From Ridgeia piscesae (taxonomy: Eukaryota > Annelida > Polychaeta > Sabellida > Siboglinidae): DNA of 64,000 nt. Each line of letters opens with the position of its first letter. Positions within the stretch are counted from its first letter, which is position 1. A model generated the notes under the pieces. It was not told the origin of the DNA. It saw nothing but the letters and a program-made list of their open reading frames with translations, and did no database searches. This document shows positions 43,150-60,709 of this stretch, piece by piece. The position numbers were made by a program, and so were the translations under genes. The stretch covers positions 205,966 to 269,965 of the forward strand of contig JAODUO010000879.1 in NCBI GenBank assembly GCA_025642075.2, written 5' to 3'.

Positions 43150-43500
43150 TCATTTAGCATTCAACATTCTAATGGTCACCGGCATAAAACTCCTGCTATA
43201 GCGAGATGTTTTACATTTTATACAACGGTATCTCCTTTGAGACGGAAGTACATGGAAGAACGTAGAGAGCGGGTGATCAGACTCAGTAGCGACAGCTCGA
43301 GCTTTCTTCAAAATTGCATGGTCGATTATTTTGGAGAGCTTTGGTGTAGGTAAACCAATGATCTTGGCATAAACATGTGAGATTTTCAGAAGCCTGTTAC
43401 GGTTTTTCACAGAAAGAGCAGGGTAGTAACAAATGCTGCAGTAGGTTAAGAGAGGCTCAATTATGCTACGGTAAAGGCGTAGAAGAAGTTTTGGAAACAT
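43150..43500 (-). pseudogene. LINE reverse transcriptase C-terminal remnant
   Basis: The minus-strand frame reads LYRSIIEPLLTYCSICYYPA, then NRNRLLKISHVYAKIIGLP, HPLSTFFHVLPSQRRYRCIK and FMPVTIRMLN. This order (fingers end, HPL..F..LPS.RR, FVP.AI..LN) is the C-terminal tail of CR1/L2-type LINEs common in fish and invertebrates. It ends at a stop; the upstream catalytic part is missing, so this is a 5'-truncated, dead copy unrelated in sequence to the LINE at 6924. Confidence 0.8.
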
Positions 43501-46500
43501 TCAGATGCAGAAATTTTTTACTGCACCAACTAGAGAAACGTACCACTGAAGAAAGATATGATGGAGACTTGCAAAATTCTCAGTAGCTGTTCAGCTTTCT
43601 TGTTATGGTTAAACAATATTTCTATTTAATTTTATGGCTTGTTTATTTGTTTTATATGTTAGCTTTCTTTTATGCTAATCATGATATAAATGTTAGGTAA
43701 ATTAAAACTGACGTCAAAAAATGGCTAAAGAAAATTTCATTTGCAGTGTTTCCCGAGTAAAATGATGGATGAGGTGGTAGGATGGGCTGAGCGAGCACCG
43801 AATGCGTGATGTGCATTATGTGGGTCTGGGGCATGGCCACATAGAACTATTTAAAAAACTACCTGGTAGGTGGCTTAGAAAAACAGCGAGGTGGTCCACC
43901 TCACTCATCACATAGTAGGGGAACATTACATTGCTTTTGGGTAAAGAAATGTCTGACCTTTAGCCAAACTGGCTAAGAGATTTTAGGCCCAGTGCTAGCC
44001 TTGCCTTGCAATTCCTTTTATTAAATTTCAGCTACAAATATTTTTTTAATCTTTCAATTCCAATTCCCACTGCAGCACCAATTCTACACAAAAAACACAA
44101 ATGTCACCCATGTAAGATTAACTGCGGGAGAGCCAAGAGAAGCCTGAAGGGAGTTCTTTAGGATGTACACCTCTACCTAGAGACTTATCCGTCAGTCTCA
44201 GGATGTGGGCCAGTTTGTAAATTATTACAAGGTTGAATTGAATGGCTCTGTATGCAGTTATTGCAGATTTCTTTACATATGTCTAAAAGGCAAACAGACA
44301 TGAATATTATTGAAAACATTATTTATAGACTTTGATTTTGTCCATATGATGTTGCTGTCAGAGTGTAATACTAGTGGTAAACTTTTCTCTTTGATATGCA
44401 GCTGGTGGATAAAATGTAATCCCAAATACAATATAGAATGAAAATAAACTGTACATATTATTTATCTAAAATTCAAACCTAAACAAAATAATTCCCAGAT
44501 GCGCAAATTTGAAATAAAACTATTGCTTTTTGTAACATGACTGGCAGCTTACTATACTATGTACATAAATGGGAACTAGACAATCTAAGATTTCAAATAA
44601 CTGCTTACACAGTGTCATAGGCTGTCATACAATGTTACTGTACGCCTTAGAAATTTTAGACTGATCAATGTTTTGAGATAGGGATATTATGATGTGCTGA
44701 AAGACCTGAACAAGTTTGAATGTATTGTGTCTGACATGGCAACTGTGCTGGAGAAAAACTTCGAGGCAGAACATTCTAACTGCAAGTAGGTTGACTTGAA
44801 ATGTCATGGTTTAAAATGCTAAAACCAGCAATTAACAAGAATTTCTGGTAGAGAAAATTCACGTCAAAGCAGTAAACAGTGACCTATCCAGATAACTCTA
44901 AATCTGCATATTATAGTGCATCATAAACAGTCTAAAAATCACATTTCTCTAACTTCCTCATCAACTTCCATGCTAACAACTTTGAAGGATAACAAATAAT
45001 CGTGCATTCTACATTTTCCCTTTCAAAGTAGGCCTACATGTTTTTTTTATTTCATTTCATTCTGACAGCATAGGTCTGAAAGATTCTTAATTTTACCCAA
45101 AAGGTTTGCACTATCAATCCAAATCATGGACATAGTTTTAGCATGGACCAAGTACAAATAATAGCCTACAGGCATACAAGATAGTAGAGGGAGGATAACC
45201 AGTATTTAGAACAGCTCATTCCTGCAATACACAGCTGTATAATAGGCCTAGATTATAACAGAATGCTGTTCTAATTACTGGTTTTACTCCCTTTTAATTA
45301 TTACTGTAACCAGTTGCTACCTGCAGAATGATTTCTGCATAAACATGGTGGAACCATGGAAATTGGACAACAAAACGTGGATACAAGACACCTAATATAT
45401 TATACATGAAGTTGTACAGTCAATGCATCTGTTGAATGGAAAGGTCCAATGTAATTATTATTACTATCAGGTTGTTGAATTCACTGTTGACATATTTGCC
45501 ATTATAAAACCATTTAATAAATCACAATTTCAATATTATGTAAATGCTAGGTATTATTTTGAAAAAATTCTGCTAATTTTTGAAACGTATGATTTGTGAA
45601 CAAGTGTTATTGTTGCTGCTTATAATGTGTGTCACTCTGGTTATCAACACAAATAACACTGATAAACGATAGCATTCAGAATAATGACTTGCAAGGAAAT
45701 CTATTCATAATGATAACTAAATTTACTGAAGGTTCTAAATATACTATATTGAGGAATTGTTTATTTTTAAGTTTTCTAATTTATCATACAAATACAAAAA
45801 CACAACACCCGGGCCACACTCCAAATACAACTGATGCTGTTGTCTATCAAAATGGGCATCCAGATTATGTTCCCAAAAAGAACATAAATTTATAGCATTC
45901 TTAACTGTTGCTCCAACATACACAAACTGCCAAGCTTTTTAAGATTTGCATGCCATAATAAATTTGTTTTACTGTTCAAACATCATTTAGTTACTTAATC
46001 ATAGCTAATTTACATGTATCACACATTTTTCTATTTAGTTCCACAAATTATGAAGCCCAGCTGACATTGTAACGTAACTTACTAAATAACATATGCACTT
46101 AGATTTACATTGGGCACATTTTGCATGAAAGTAAACATACAAATTTCATTTTTAAGAATACAATTTCCAGTTTATTTTTGTTGTTAAACAATTTAACAAA
46201 GGGTAATTAAAAAACATCAGTACAGAACAGCTTTGAATCCTTTCTCTTTTAAATCAGTTTAAAATTGTATCACAGACACCAGCCAGACAATGGACAAAGA
46301 ACGGTGCAACTGTTGTATGTTAAACTTCTTTACAAAATGTGTGATTGGCAGAATAGACTGGCACTGAAACGGTTAACTTGTTTAAAAAAATAATGTTGTA
46401 TACATGTATGCATGCATCCATTTATCCAAGTATTTACTTTGTATATTCACTTATTTATGAGGTTACGGTTTGTTTAGAACATTAACCAATTCCATGTGTA

Positions 46501-47400
46501 AATTTTCTTTTCCATCCATTATCTCAGTTAGTAAATATAATACTATTATTAATGTAATAAATTTTAATAGCATTTTCCTTTTTTAGAAGCATGTTCTTGT
46601 TATTTGCCAACACCATATACGTAACAGACTTCCAATTGTTTCCAGTGTTGTAATTGCTCACAAGTAGCCTACTCAGTGATCAGTTACGTAACGTTGTGTA
46701 TTTCACGCAAGTTACGTGTTGTCAAGGCTGAAGCGCGCGGGGTGAATCGATAGGGCAGCGCATCAAAGTGGACATCACATTCAGCGATTCACGGGCGGCA
46801 AAAAAACCTGAGCCAACAAAATGCGTATATTTGTTGGACTTGCCATGAAAACAAAACAATGCAAATACATGGTTTATGTTGACCAATTTAGAACTATTCT
46901 TTTGTGAGCAATGTGTTTTGTTTCCTGCATCTAAGACAGCGGTAAAGTGTACTTTAATAGGTTTCATTGCTTTTAATGTGGAATTGCACAGGAAAGACGA
47001 TAGCCTCGTTTTCGCGTTAATTTTATAGGTCGAAAAACGACACATCATCGTACAGAAACATGTCGAAAGAAGGTAAAAACTACAAATAAATGTAAACAAA
47101 CACATGCAGAACTCTAGAACATATTATATATTTAATAAATGTCGCAATCTAATAATCTGACAATATGCACGAGCCCCTGAGGTTTACTTTTAGGCGTATA
47201 ATACCACGCGTGCACGTCGACGTAAAGAAGGAAAACTGGAATAAGGAAAGACCTACGCGATTTAAAAAATACATAAATATCCTTGCCTGAACAATCATGG
47301 AAACAGAGTAAAATAATTGTAAGCATTTCATGATTAAGTGCATGTTTTCGGTGTAATTACACATTCGTATGTCATATGTAAACACGCATTTAGAACATAG
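43501..47400. other. Long non-coding stretch
   Basis: AT-rich DNA with only short, unsupported open frames. No transposon termini, RNA gene or exon was recognised. Confidence 0.5.
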
Positions 47401-47408
47401 TACTCACC

Positions 47409-48785
47409 AAATCAAGACACAAGCCATCACTGCTTGGCAAGGACGAATCGTGTTAGCGGATCAACTTTCTGGGGAGGGAAACGCAACAGCTTCTGGCATT
47501 TGCTATTCTGTCATTTGTCTCATACCCGCCAACATAATTAACAAAAAGCAACTTCTTATAAAGTATGGCAGCTATCAATCAATAAAAATAGTATAATGTT
47601 AAGTAAAAAATAATTTGTGAGCTATATCCTATAAAGTACTCTAGTGGCATTCACAGATACAAGGTAAAATGAGAAAAATATCGAAAAGATGGGTGTGCAG
47701 GTGCTCCCATAGTGCACTGCAATGTTGATAATGACGTCAGTAAGACATATTCTGTAAGAGTTGTGTTTGTTTTGACCGCAGATGAAAAGTGACACGCGTA
47801 TAAGATCCACGCAGCTGCATAACATTTCGTACTAGTAGGTGCGCAAATAACACGTATTTTGTTGTGTATTATCAAGATAATGCAAGCTTGTTGTGATTGC
47901 AGTAACTCATGTTACGTGCCAACGAAGTTATATACGAACACAGCCATCGGAAAAATATTGCCATCTAACTGGCTGTCTAGCAGTGTGATGTCACGGATCT
48001 AGTTCTAGGCTAGGCAGAAGGTGGCATGGAGAATGACTATGACACGCTTAATAACTGCGTGGCAGCATTTAATCGTGATATTTTGCGATCTGTCAAGTGA
48101 TAAGCTTTTGGCAGAGTGTTCTTGTTGTTTCACAAAAGTGAAAGCATATTTTCTGGTTTAAAAATGTGACCAAAGTTTATTTGAGTTTGACGTCATTGTG
48201 ATTGTCGTTGTTTACAGATTGGTTGATTTATAAGTAATAAGACATTGCAAGTCCAAATTATAAGAGCTAAGACTGTTTGCCTTAACTAGTTAAATCAGCT
48301 AAAGTTAATAAACAACTTGTCATATAGTATTGCAACTATATGTAACAAGCTCAAGACTCGATCAAGTTGAAATGAAACAGATGATTTTCATTTATATATA
48401 TATACATACCTAGCTGCAGCTAGGTCCCTGGCATAATTACATATGCATATAGATCTGTCATGCGCCTCTATAATGTTTGCTAGCATTCAGCGACATGCTG
48501 CAACATATATTCCTGTATAGAAATGGGGTCTACATGTAATTATGCTAATCATTCATGCATGCTAGCTATATAGGATATAGACTTTCTATGGCATGTGTCC
48601 AGACATGTCAACTCTATGATCTGAGGTTCATGTACTAATTCTGCTAGTAGCTGAAGCTCACAGGTCCAAGAGTCATGCTTGATCTGCTTTGTACAGATTT
48701 ATCATCTGTTACAGCATATCAAAATTATCACTTGGCTTCATTTGCAGACACATTCATTGTTCAAATGCTCCCAGTATAATCATCT
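47409..48785. other. Non-coding; candidate divergent promoter region
   Basis: Contains two perfect CREs (47732-47739 and 48188-48195). A strong minus-strand splice donor (GTGAGT, seen as ACTCAC at 47402-47407) follows a plausible untranslated exon. It could be the shared upstream region of PCMTD (plus) and an unlocated 5' exon of L3MBTL (minus). This is speculative. Confidence 0.3.
47732..47739. promoter_or_regulatory. CRE palindrome TGACGTCA
   Basis: Perfect match, 2.1 kb upstream of the PCMTD start codon. A second site is at 48188-48195. Confidence 0.4.
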
Positions 48786-49150
48786 CCCAGCAAACAAGGA
48801 ACCATTTCTGAACCAGTTGGCACGTGTCATACTGGTACATAATTGGTACCGCTCCACCAGTATGTGTTTTCATGTGTATTCAAGTGAATATATACACGTG
48901 TTCTGCCTGTTGTCACGAATTTTGAACGAGTTTGACACGAGTCGTAGTGGGTCAGAACTGGTACTGTTTCACTGCATGGTACGTGTCATCACATGAAAAA
49001 CTTGTGATTTCACTGTAAACACGTGTCGACACACCAAATTTGTTCACAGGATCCAGTGAATTCACGTACAGAAACACATGAATTGAGCCAGTTGTACTCG
49101 TGAATTCACTTATACAGAACATGTGAAATCATGGGTCATTGTTTGCTGGG
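48786..49150. mobile_element. Short MITE-like element with CCCAGCAAACA termini
   Basis: The left end CCCAGCAAACAAGGAACC and the reverse complement of the right end (CCCAGCAAACAATGACCC) match over most of 18 bp. The 365-bp body has several CACGTG/ACGTGT motifs. No clear target duplication. Confidence 0.55.
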
Positions 49151-49763
49151 GTAGTTAGAACTTTGTGCCATAAATGCATGATTTCTATTCATGTTATATT
49201 TTATCCATGAAAGGCTGTTTCTTGTGCTGCTTCCCACAACCATGCAGTGTCTTTGTGCAGTAACTGGCACAGATATCAGCCATTCGAGGGATGAATTTCC
49301 CCATTCTGCGACATTAGTTTGGATGCTGGGAAGTTCACAATCGCTGCCATCTTGCTGTTGTTTGCATGTTTTTCTGATGCATCAGTGATGTGTCCCAAGA
49401 ACGTGTAAAGCCTTCCACGGCAGTTATTTTAATAATACAGTTGCAACAATTAATAAAATTGTAGGTTCGTCACGAGGAAGTACTCATTCTCCCAGAGAAC
49501 AAAAAACAAATGGAACTTTATTGATTTTTTAATACAAAATATGTTACTTTATTCCTAACCAGATATGCAGCAATGGAGCACGCTGTGATCATAATTATGA
49601 CCTAAGTTCCCAATTACATTGTAAGTGATAAGATATGGATCAGTTACCCGTAGTCCTGTACCTAGTAATTGTCATAATTGTAATCATACATTGTTTCATT
49701 TGTGATGTACCCTGGGTAGTAATTTCTAGTTCCAGTAGTACACTCAGAAATAAAACATAATGA

Positions 49764-54272
<4,509 letters not shown>

Positions 54273-54500
54273 GGGTGTCTACGAACTCCTGTGAAACTGA
54301 AAGTGAAAATGTTTTCTTGGATACGAGCAGTCAGCATCATTATCTTCTACTGCAAGTGAGGGTGTTTATGGACATGCAAAGCTGAAAGTGAAAGTGTTTT
54401 CTTGGATGTGAGCTATAGGCATCCTTTTCTTGTACCACAAGTGATGGTGTCTGGGAACACGTATGAAGCTGAAAGTGTTTTCTTGAATGCGAAACTGTGG

Positions 54501-55009
54501 TTGTGTTTGGGTGGAAACTGGTTCAGTATCTGCAGATGACTTCAGTAAAGAACCTGGGAACGCGTGTTGGTGTGAACAGCAGGAGTGACGGAATAGAAAA
54601 TGCAAACAGTGTTATATTTCTGATGTCATCATTATAGATGTACAGCAATTTGATCAGTTGTTTAGTATCCCACTTTATATCCCCAAAACCAAGTTGCTAT
54701 TAGATTTGTTTAATCAGATTGTTACACATGACTTGTACTGTATTCAGATGCTGATGCGTTTCTATGTCATTCAGATGTCTGGCAAGGTCAATATGACATG
54801 TGGATTGTGAGGCGTTTCACATGGCCTGGCAGTCTTGGTTAACGATGAAAATGCAACACTTGCTTGATGTGTCACAGGCAGTACATGAATGACAGACTTA
54901 TTACTACTAAGCAAAAAGGGATACTTGCCATATATGACAAATAAATGACAGCTGATTTGCTGTGTCTCAAGACAGAAAATCAAGTTTCCATACACGTTGC
55001 CGTTTGACA
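54501..55009 (+). other. PCMTD 3' UTR, probable
   Basis: Non-coding sequence after the stop with an AATAAA signal at 54939-54944. Transcript extent is unknown. Confidence 0.4.
54939..54944 (+). terminator. Candidate polyadenylation signal for PCMTD
   Basis: AATAAA 667 bp after the stop. A second one lies at 55306-55311, so alternative 3' ends are possible. Confidence 0.4.
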
Positions 55010-55011
55010 GT

Positions 55012-55215
55012 TCGGAGAGCCTCTGTGCTCATCATCACCATCTCATCATACAGAGAGCTCTCTGCTCTTGTGTAGTATCACACAGAGAGCCTCTGTGCTC
55101 ATCATCACCATCTCGTCATACAGAGAGCTCTCTGCTCTTGTGTAGTATCACACAGAGAGCCTCTGTGCTCATCATCACCATCTCATCATACAGAGAGCTC
55201 TCTGCTCTTGCGCAG
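55012..55215 (+). repeat. 70-bp triplicate
   Basis: Three units containing GAGCCTCTGTGCTCATCATC and ACAGAGAGCTCTCTGCTCTT, with the GAGAGCTCTC part palindromic. Located between the two candidate PCMTD polyadenylation signals. Confidence 0.93.
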
Positions 55216-55305
55216 TATCAGCAAAATTCACATTTCTGCCAGTTGAAAAAGAACTTGGAGAACAGGCCATGTGTATGCCAAATTACAATACTGCCATAGT
55301 GTGGG

Positions 55306-55311
55306 AATAAA
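55306..55311 (+). terminator. Second candidate polyadenylation signal for PCMTD
   Basis: AATAAA in GGGAATAAAACATTG. Confidence 0.35.
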
Positions 55312-56210
55312 ACATTGTATCAGCTTCAAGTACAGTAATTACTACGCACTTATTTTATTGTAACACAGTTTTCAACGAGCATTTTATGTGTAATAACAAC
55401 TATCTTTGTAAGAGAAACAGGCCAGTTAATTAACTCACAGAAGACTTTCTGTAGCTGAAATATAAAACTGTATATTGTTGGTGAATGTTAAATATCAATC
55501 AAAAGGTAGTTTATGTGAACGATAACTTGATGTTTATTTGTCTGAATTTGGCTTTGCAAATTGTCCATTTTGTGTATGTCGCATGTAAATACTTGTTACT
55601 TATATTTTCCTTTCACATTTTTAGAATGTCTAATGGTAGCTTTTAGGGTATGTTAACAGTTACTGTGTAGGTTGATTGTTGTTTTAATGTTTTCTTTGGA
55701 TTGCATGTTGAGTAAAATATTTACAAATGGAAGTGATTTTGTTTTTACAACGAAGTTGGAACATCAGTTACTTACATTCCCACTGGTTGTCATTAGAAAC
55801 ACCTGCCTCAGTTTAATTCATACTATGTCGTGTACACACATTCATCTTGGTGAAAGGAACAGCAGCATCTGGTTTATGACTGTGGAGGCTTCTAGATAGT
55901 GATTGATCAGATACCACGTCATAAGTTCTCTATCCTCTCTATTGTGTACAATATGGTTTTCAGTGAAAAACATGACACGTGACCAGTAAAATTAAAATAG
56001 AAATACACATTACATCCAGCACTCAGCTTACATCTAAACAAATTCAACCCCAAAGAAATTACCCAAAAAGCATTTTGTAGGGTTGTCATTATTTTTATGT
56101 GAACTGCTGCAACTGTTCTGTCATACATGGGCAAAAAGGAAAGCTAGTTTTATGATTCGTCACTGGAAATTAATTTACATTTACCAAAAAATAAGCTCAA
56201 TTGAATGATA
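55312..56210. other. Intergenic, no feature seen
   Basis: AT-rich spacer between PCMTD and the hAT remnant. Confidence 0.5.
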
Positions 56211-56224
56211 GCTATGTATACCAG

Positions 56225-56715
56225 ACATGGGGTCAAATACATTTAAAATGTATTTAAATACAAATACTTTTTGATGGATTCAAATGCATATACTTTTAAA
56301 TGCAAATGTATTTTAATACAAATACATTGAAAACTATTTCAAATACTTTTCGTTTTCAGGATACATTACTATATAGGTAAAAGAAACAAAACGATATATA
56401 TCAAAGAGTTCGAGACATCTAGTTTATTGCCATTGTCTAAGTTGTTTGGTTACATTCAGTGGTCCCGTATCTATCTGGCTATTCAGTGTTCAGTGTTCAC
56501 TCTTGCTCAGTTGCTTAATTCACTATTGCTTAGAGTTACACCACAGAAACATCAGCTGCTGGAAAGTGTTGTCAGTGAGGCAGCATCTCTCTGGGCGAAA
56601 CACCTTTTCAGCGATGCTGAAAAGTCTTTCAACTGGAGCCAAGGATGCAAAGAAAGATGGGAGCTAACTTGGCTAGTGCTGGGTATTTATTTTCATTCAT
56701 TTTCCAGAAACTGAG
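56225..56715 (-). pseudogene. hAT transposon remnant (transposase C-terminus, frameshifted)
   Basis: On the minus strand, from about 56712, the sequence reads FWKMNENKYPALAKLA, shifts frame, and continues APVERLFSIAEKVFRPERCC and LTDNTFQQLM. This is the dimerisation region of hAT transposases (usual pattern YPxLxxLA...SSxPVERxFSxAG...LxxxxFxxL). The adjoining 56225-56340 is rich in AAATACATTTAAA-type sequence found near ends of such elements. One frameshift plus missing N-terminal part; inactive. Confidence 0.8.
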
Positions 56716-57059
56716 GGATCACCTTCTCTTAACCCATAGGCTAAGCAAACATTTGAAACAATAGCTGGTCACCAAATCTGGCTGTCACCAGGCAGTTCAG
56801 TTTAATTAACTGGACCAGAAAACACTGACAAGCAGATCAGTGCAAGGGAGTCTTGTTATTGCTAACTACATCACAGTGACAATTGACAAGAGAGGCAGTG
56901 GCTTCTTCTGAACAACCCTTCTTATACAGTGGTATCAAAGGTCTACTGCCTCAATGACTGCTCATATGATGGCTTAATTGCCTTTACGAGAGAGATGGCG
57001 TGCGGCGTCTATAGAAATTTGTGAACACCACGTGGATTTATTTATATTTCATAGTTCCA
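56716..57059. other. Spacer upstream of IFT52
   Basis: Probably contains the IFT52 promoter. No TATA box or CpG cluster stands out. Confidence 0.4.
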
Positions 57060-57138
57060 CCGAACACCGCCAGGGACACGGTCGTATTTTCCCATGATGC
57101 CATTCGTGAATTCTTCGGACATGGCGCCGATAGCCGAG
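57060..57138 (+). CDS. IFT52: IFT52 first exon (exon 0), probable
   Basis: Ends GCCGAG|GTGAGT. ATGs at 57094 and 57121 are both in frame with the downstream ATG 58487 after splicing (MAPIAE joins GMAEVST), and no stop intervenes. Translation could start at any of the three. The exon start is not defined. Confidence 0.65.
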
Positions 57139-58282
57139 GTGAGTGTTGTGTTTTAAAATGATAAAATTCAATTTATGTGAAAAACATGTCCTAAAATGTA
57201 TGTTACTAATAAATAAATGAATACTTATTATCAATTGATTGATGTTTTGTAAATGTCTCTTGATTTTATACAAGAATTCTAAGACTTTTGGCATTGTTTA
57301 TATGCGTAGTTAGGACGAATAAGGGTAAACTGAACGCATGCCGAACTCAGAAATTGCACTCCCGTCACTCGTCACTGCTCGGCTGAAGCCATCTTTCAAT
57401 AATTGGCCTGGTATACTAGCCTGGAAAACCTTGATTGGCACTTTAGGCGATTTGTATACATGGGAATTCAGGATACCTCGATTTCGTCGTTATATAGCTT
57501 TTCAATTTTTGGGCCTAACCTAAAAATGGCTAAATTTAATATCTCAGCCCAGGAAGATGTTCTACTGCAAGAATAAAATTATTTATTTTGATATATATAT
57601 ATATATATATATATGTATATTATTTAGGACCACAGTTTATATATGTTATCTGAATCCTGATTGAACACTAGTAATAGCGACACCTGGTGATAAGGTGCAT
57701 AGTTTTTTGTGTGACAGCAAACATTTTCTTTTGGTCTTCATATTATGCCATATTTGTACAAAAAAAGGAAATGGAGAAGTGAAATAAAACATGTGGACGT
57801 GGCTCCTAGCTATACCAAGTAAATCGCTTGTGTTATGTGACGTATATACTGGCTGGCCCACCAGTCCAACACTTGAATAAAAACTTGTCATATTTTACAA
57901 TTTAAGCATACTTTCTTAATCTATAATATAGCACTTAGACTATTAGATTAAATTTGTGCACACATATGGCTGGTAGAATTTTGGCAAAACACCATGGTTA
58001 TAAATATTCTTGGGTAACGTGCATTCATATGAGAAGGTAGAAATACCAGCATCTTCCAAGTTGCATCTATACAATCTTTCATCTGTATCCGGATGAATAG
58101 TTCCTCAGGCTATTTGACCGTGTCTGGTCACATTTTTGGTCCCCAACATTTTTGGTTGGATAAACAAATTGTATGGATTAGGGAGACACCTTATTATATA
58201 TACATGATATCAACTTGGTACCCATGCACACAAAACATGTAGATCATGGAACAACCGGATAAATGAGACATGACTATATATG

Positions 58283-58355
<73 letters not shown>

Positions 58356-60673
58356 ATAGTATGCTTAGAACAATTAATTAATGTAAAATTGTTATATGAG
58401 TGATCACTGCAACACAGAACATTACATTTCTGTCCAGAAATTATACAATATTTATGGATAATAATTGTTATTGTGTCTTTCAGGGAATGGCAGAAGTTAG
58501 CACTCAGAGAAATACAGTCATATTTAATGCCTCCAAGAAAGAGCTCTTTACGACAAATAGTGGCTTCAAAGTGCTGAACAGAAAACTGAAGACTGCTTGG
58601 AAAGTAGCACAGTGAGTGAAACAGCTACTTTTGTATACTGATGAAATATTGTTTCTTCTATATACTAGTACTAGTAGATCATAATGAAAGATGTCTTGGT
58701 GGTAACAGTTTACAATGGTATTAACATATGTTCAATAAAGCAATAAATGTTCGGTCATTAAGATGTAAACTGTAGATCTTAGACTAGCCAAATTAATTAC
58801 ATAAATATATAAGGAACAGTACATTTCTTTTAAGACCTGTCATACATTCAGGATAATTATAGACCGCCACATGATGACCTCATGATTAATTTTTAATTAA
58901 GAACCACAATACCATTGTGTGAACATTTTGGTGTTATACATTTCAGAAACAAAGATGAGATTGCTGATGACCGGATTGAACAAGCTCGGGTGTTTGTATT
59001 GGCTGGACCCAAAGAGAAATTCACATCATCAGAAGTAAATAACATCTTGGATCATTTCTATGTTGATCTATTTTTATTTTCAATGCGGCCAACAATGTCA
59101 AAATTTAGCAAAAACTGGCACCATGCTAACATTACTTAGACACTTCTGTTGCATTGTTAAATGGTGTGTGTCTGTCTGGTTTCATGTATACATATGCAGA
59201 TATAGACGCCTAGTTGCTAATGATTAACTTTTACATTTGGACATTCTGTATCCTGGTTGTGTTTGTTGTTGGACATACCACACCGTCACATACGTGGTGT
59301 TTGTTGTTGGACATACCACACCGTCACATACGTGGTGTTTGTTGTTGGACATACCACACCGTCACATACGTGGTGTTTGTTGTTGGACATACCACACCGT
59401 CACATATACGTGGTGTTTGTTGTTGGACATACCACACCGTCACATACGTGGTGTTTGTTGTGTGTACAACAGTTTGAGACATTGAAGAAGTATGTGGAGA
59501 CTGGAGGCAGCCTCCTGGTGATGATGGGAGAGGGGGGAGACTCCAAGTACAACACAAACATGAACTTCTTCCTCGAGGAGTACGGCATCGCCGTCAACAA
59601 TGGTACGTCAATAAGTAACAGTTACAAATCATTTTCAATTGATGCTTAGTTCTGTGGAATCTACACATCACAGTCTGACGTTCCCAGATGCATAAGCATT
59701 TCCATTATAATGCAGCACATCTAGAATTAACTGTGGGTTATATGATCTGAATATTGTTTAGGAAGGTAGTTTTCATTAAGAAATTAAACTAACCATAATG
59801 TGACTATGCCTAGGATACATGTAGCAGCTGCACAGGATTAATTCCTAGAAAGTTGATAAACAGTTATGTTTATTGTAAATAAATTATAGTCTTGACTTAT
59901 GACAGTCTTAGAGTCATTACATAGTTGAATCTGGATCACATAATGCTCAAGGAGGACACTGACATATTTACCTGCTTTTATACACACCATTACTGCCATA
60001 TATTTATGTATTTATGTTCCTTGCATGTTGTAGACGCAGTTGTAAGAACTCACTTCTACAAATATTTCCATCCAAAAGAGGCACTCATTGCAAATGGAGT
60101 CCTCAACAGGTGAGGCACAATTTACAGTGCTAAATATACACACACCTGTATCCCAATTGTGGAACACACCACACCAGGTGGCGTAGATCAGTCAAAAATA
60201 AAACATGTTAAAGTCAAAGTTGATTTACCTTAGATAAAACTACTTTTTTATCACTAAAAGAAATTAGTAAACAAATAGTTGTCTGTTACTAATAAAATAT
60301 TACTCAAGTAGGGTACCAAAGTAGTTTTACTTTGTCACATGACTGCGTAGAATGTGTGTGATGTGAGAGCCTGTGTTGTAGGGCCATCAGCCAGGCCGCA
60401 GGGAAGATGGTAGGAGTGACAGAGGACGAGGAGAACAATGCACAGTGAGTGTGACATCAATGATTGACTGGAATAGCCATCACCATTCCTAACTAAGTAT
60501 CTACAATATATGCCTAAATATCTATTAAAAATGCTTTAGGTAGGATGTTAAATTTTTTATATGCTTCCCTCCTTCACTGGATCTTGCACCAAGCTAATTA
60601 ATTAACAGGACAGCCATCAAGCCAACAACCATGGGTTTAACTTGGGTAAAGTATACCTTACAAATATAATTTC

Positions 60674-60709
<36 letters not shown>

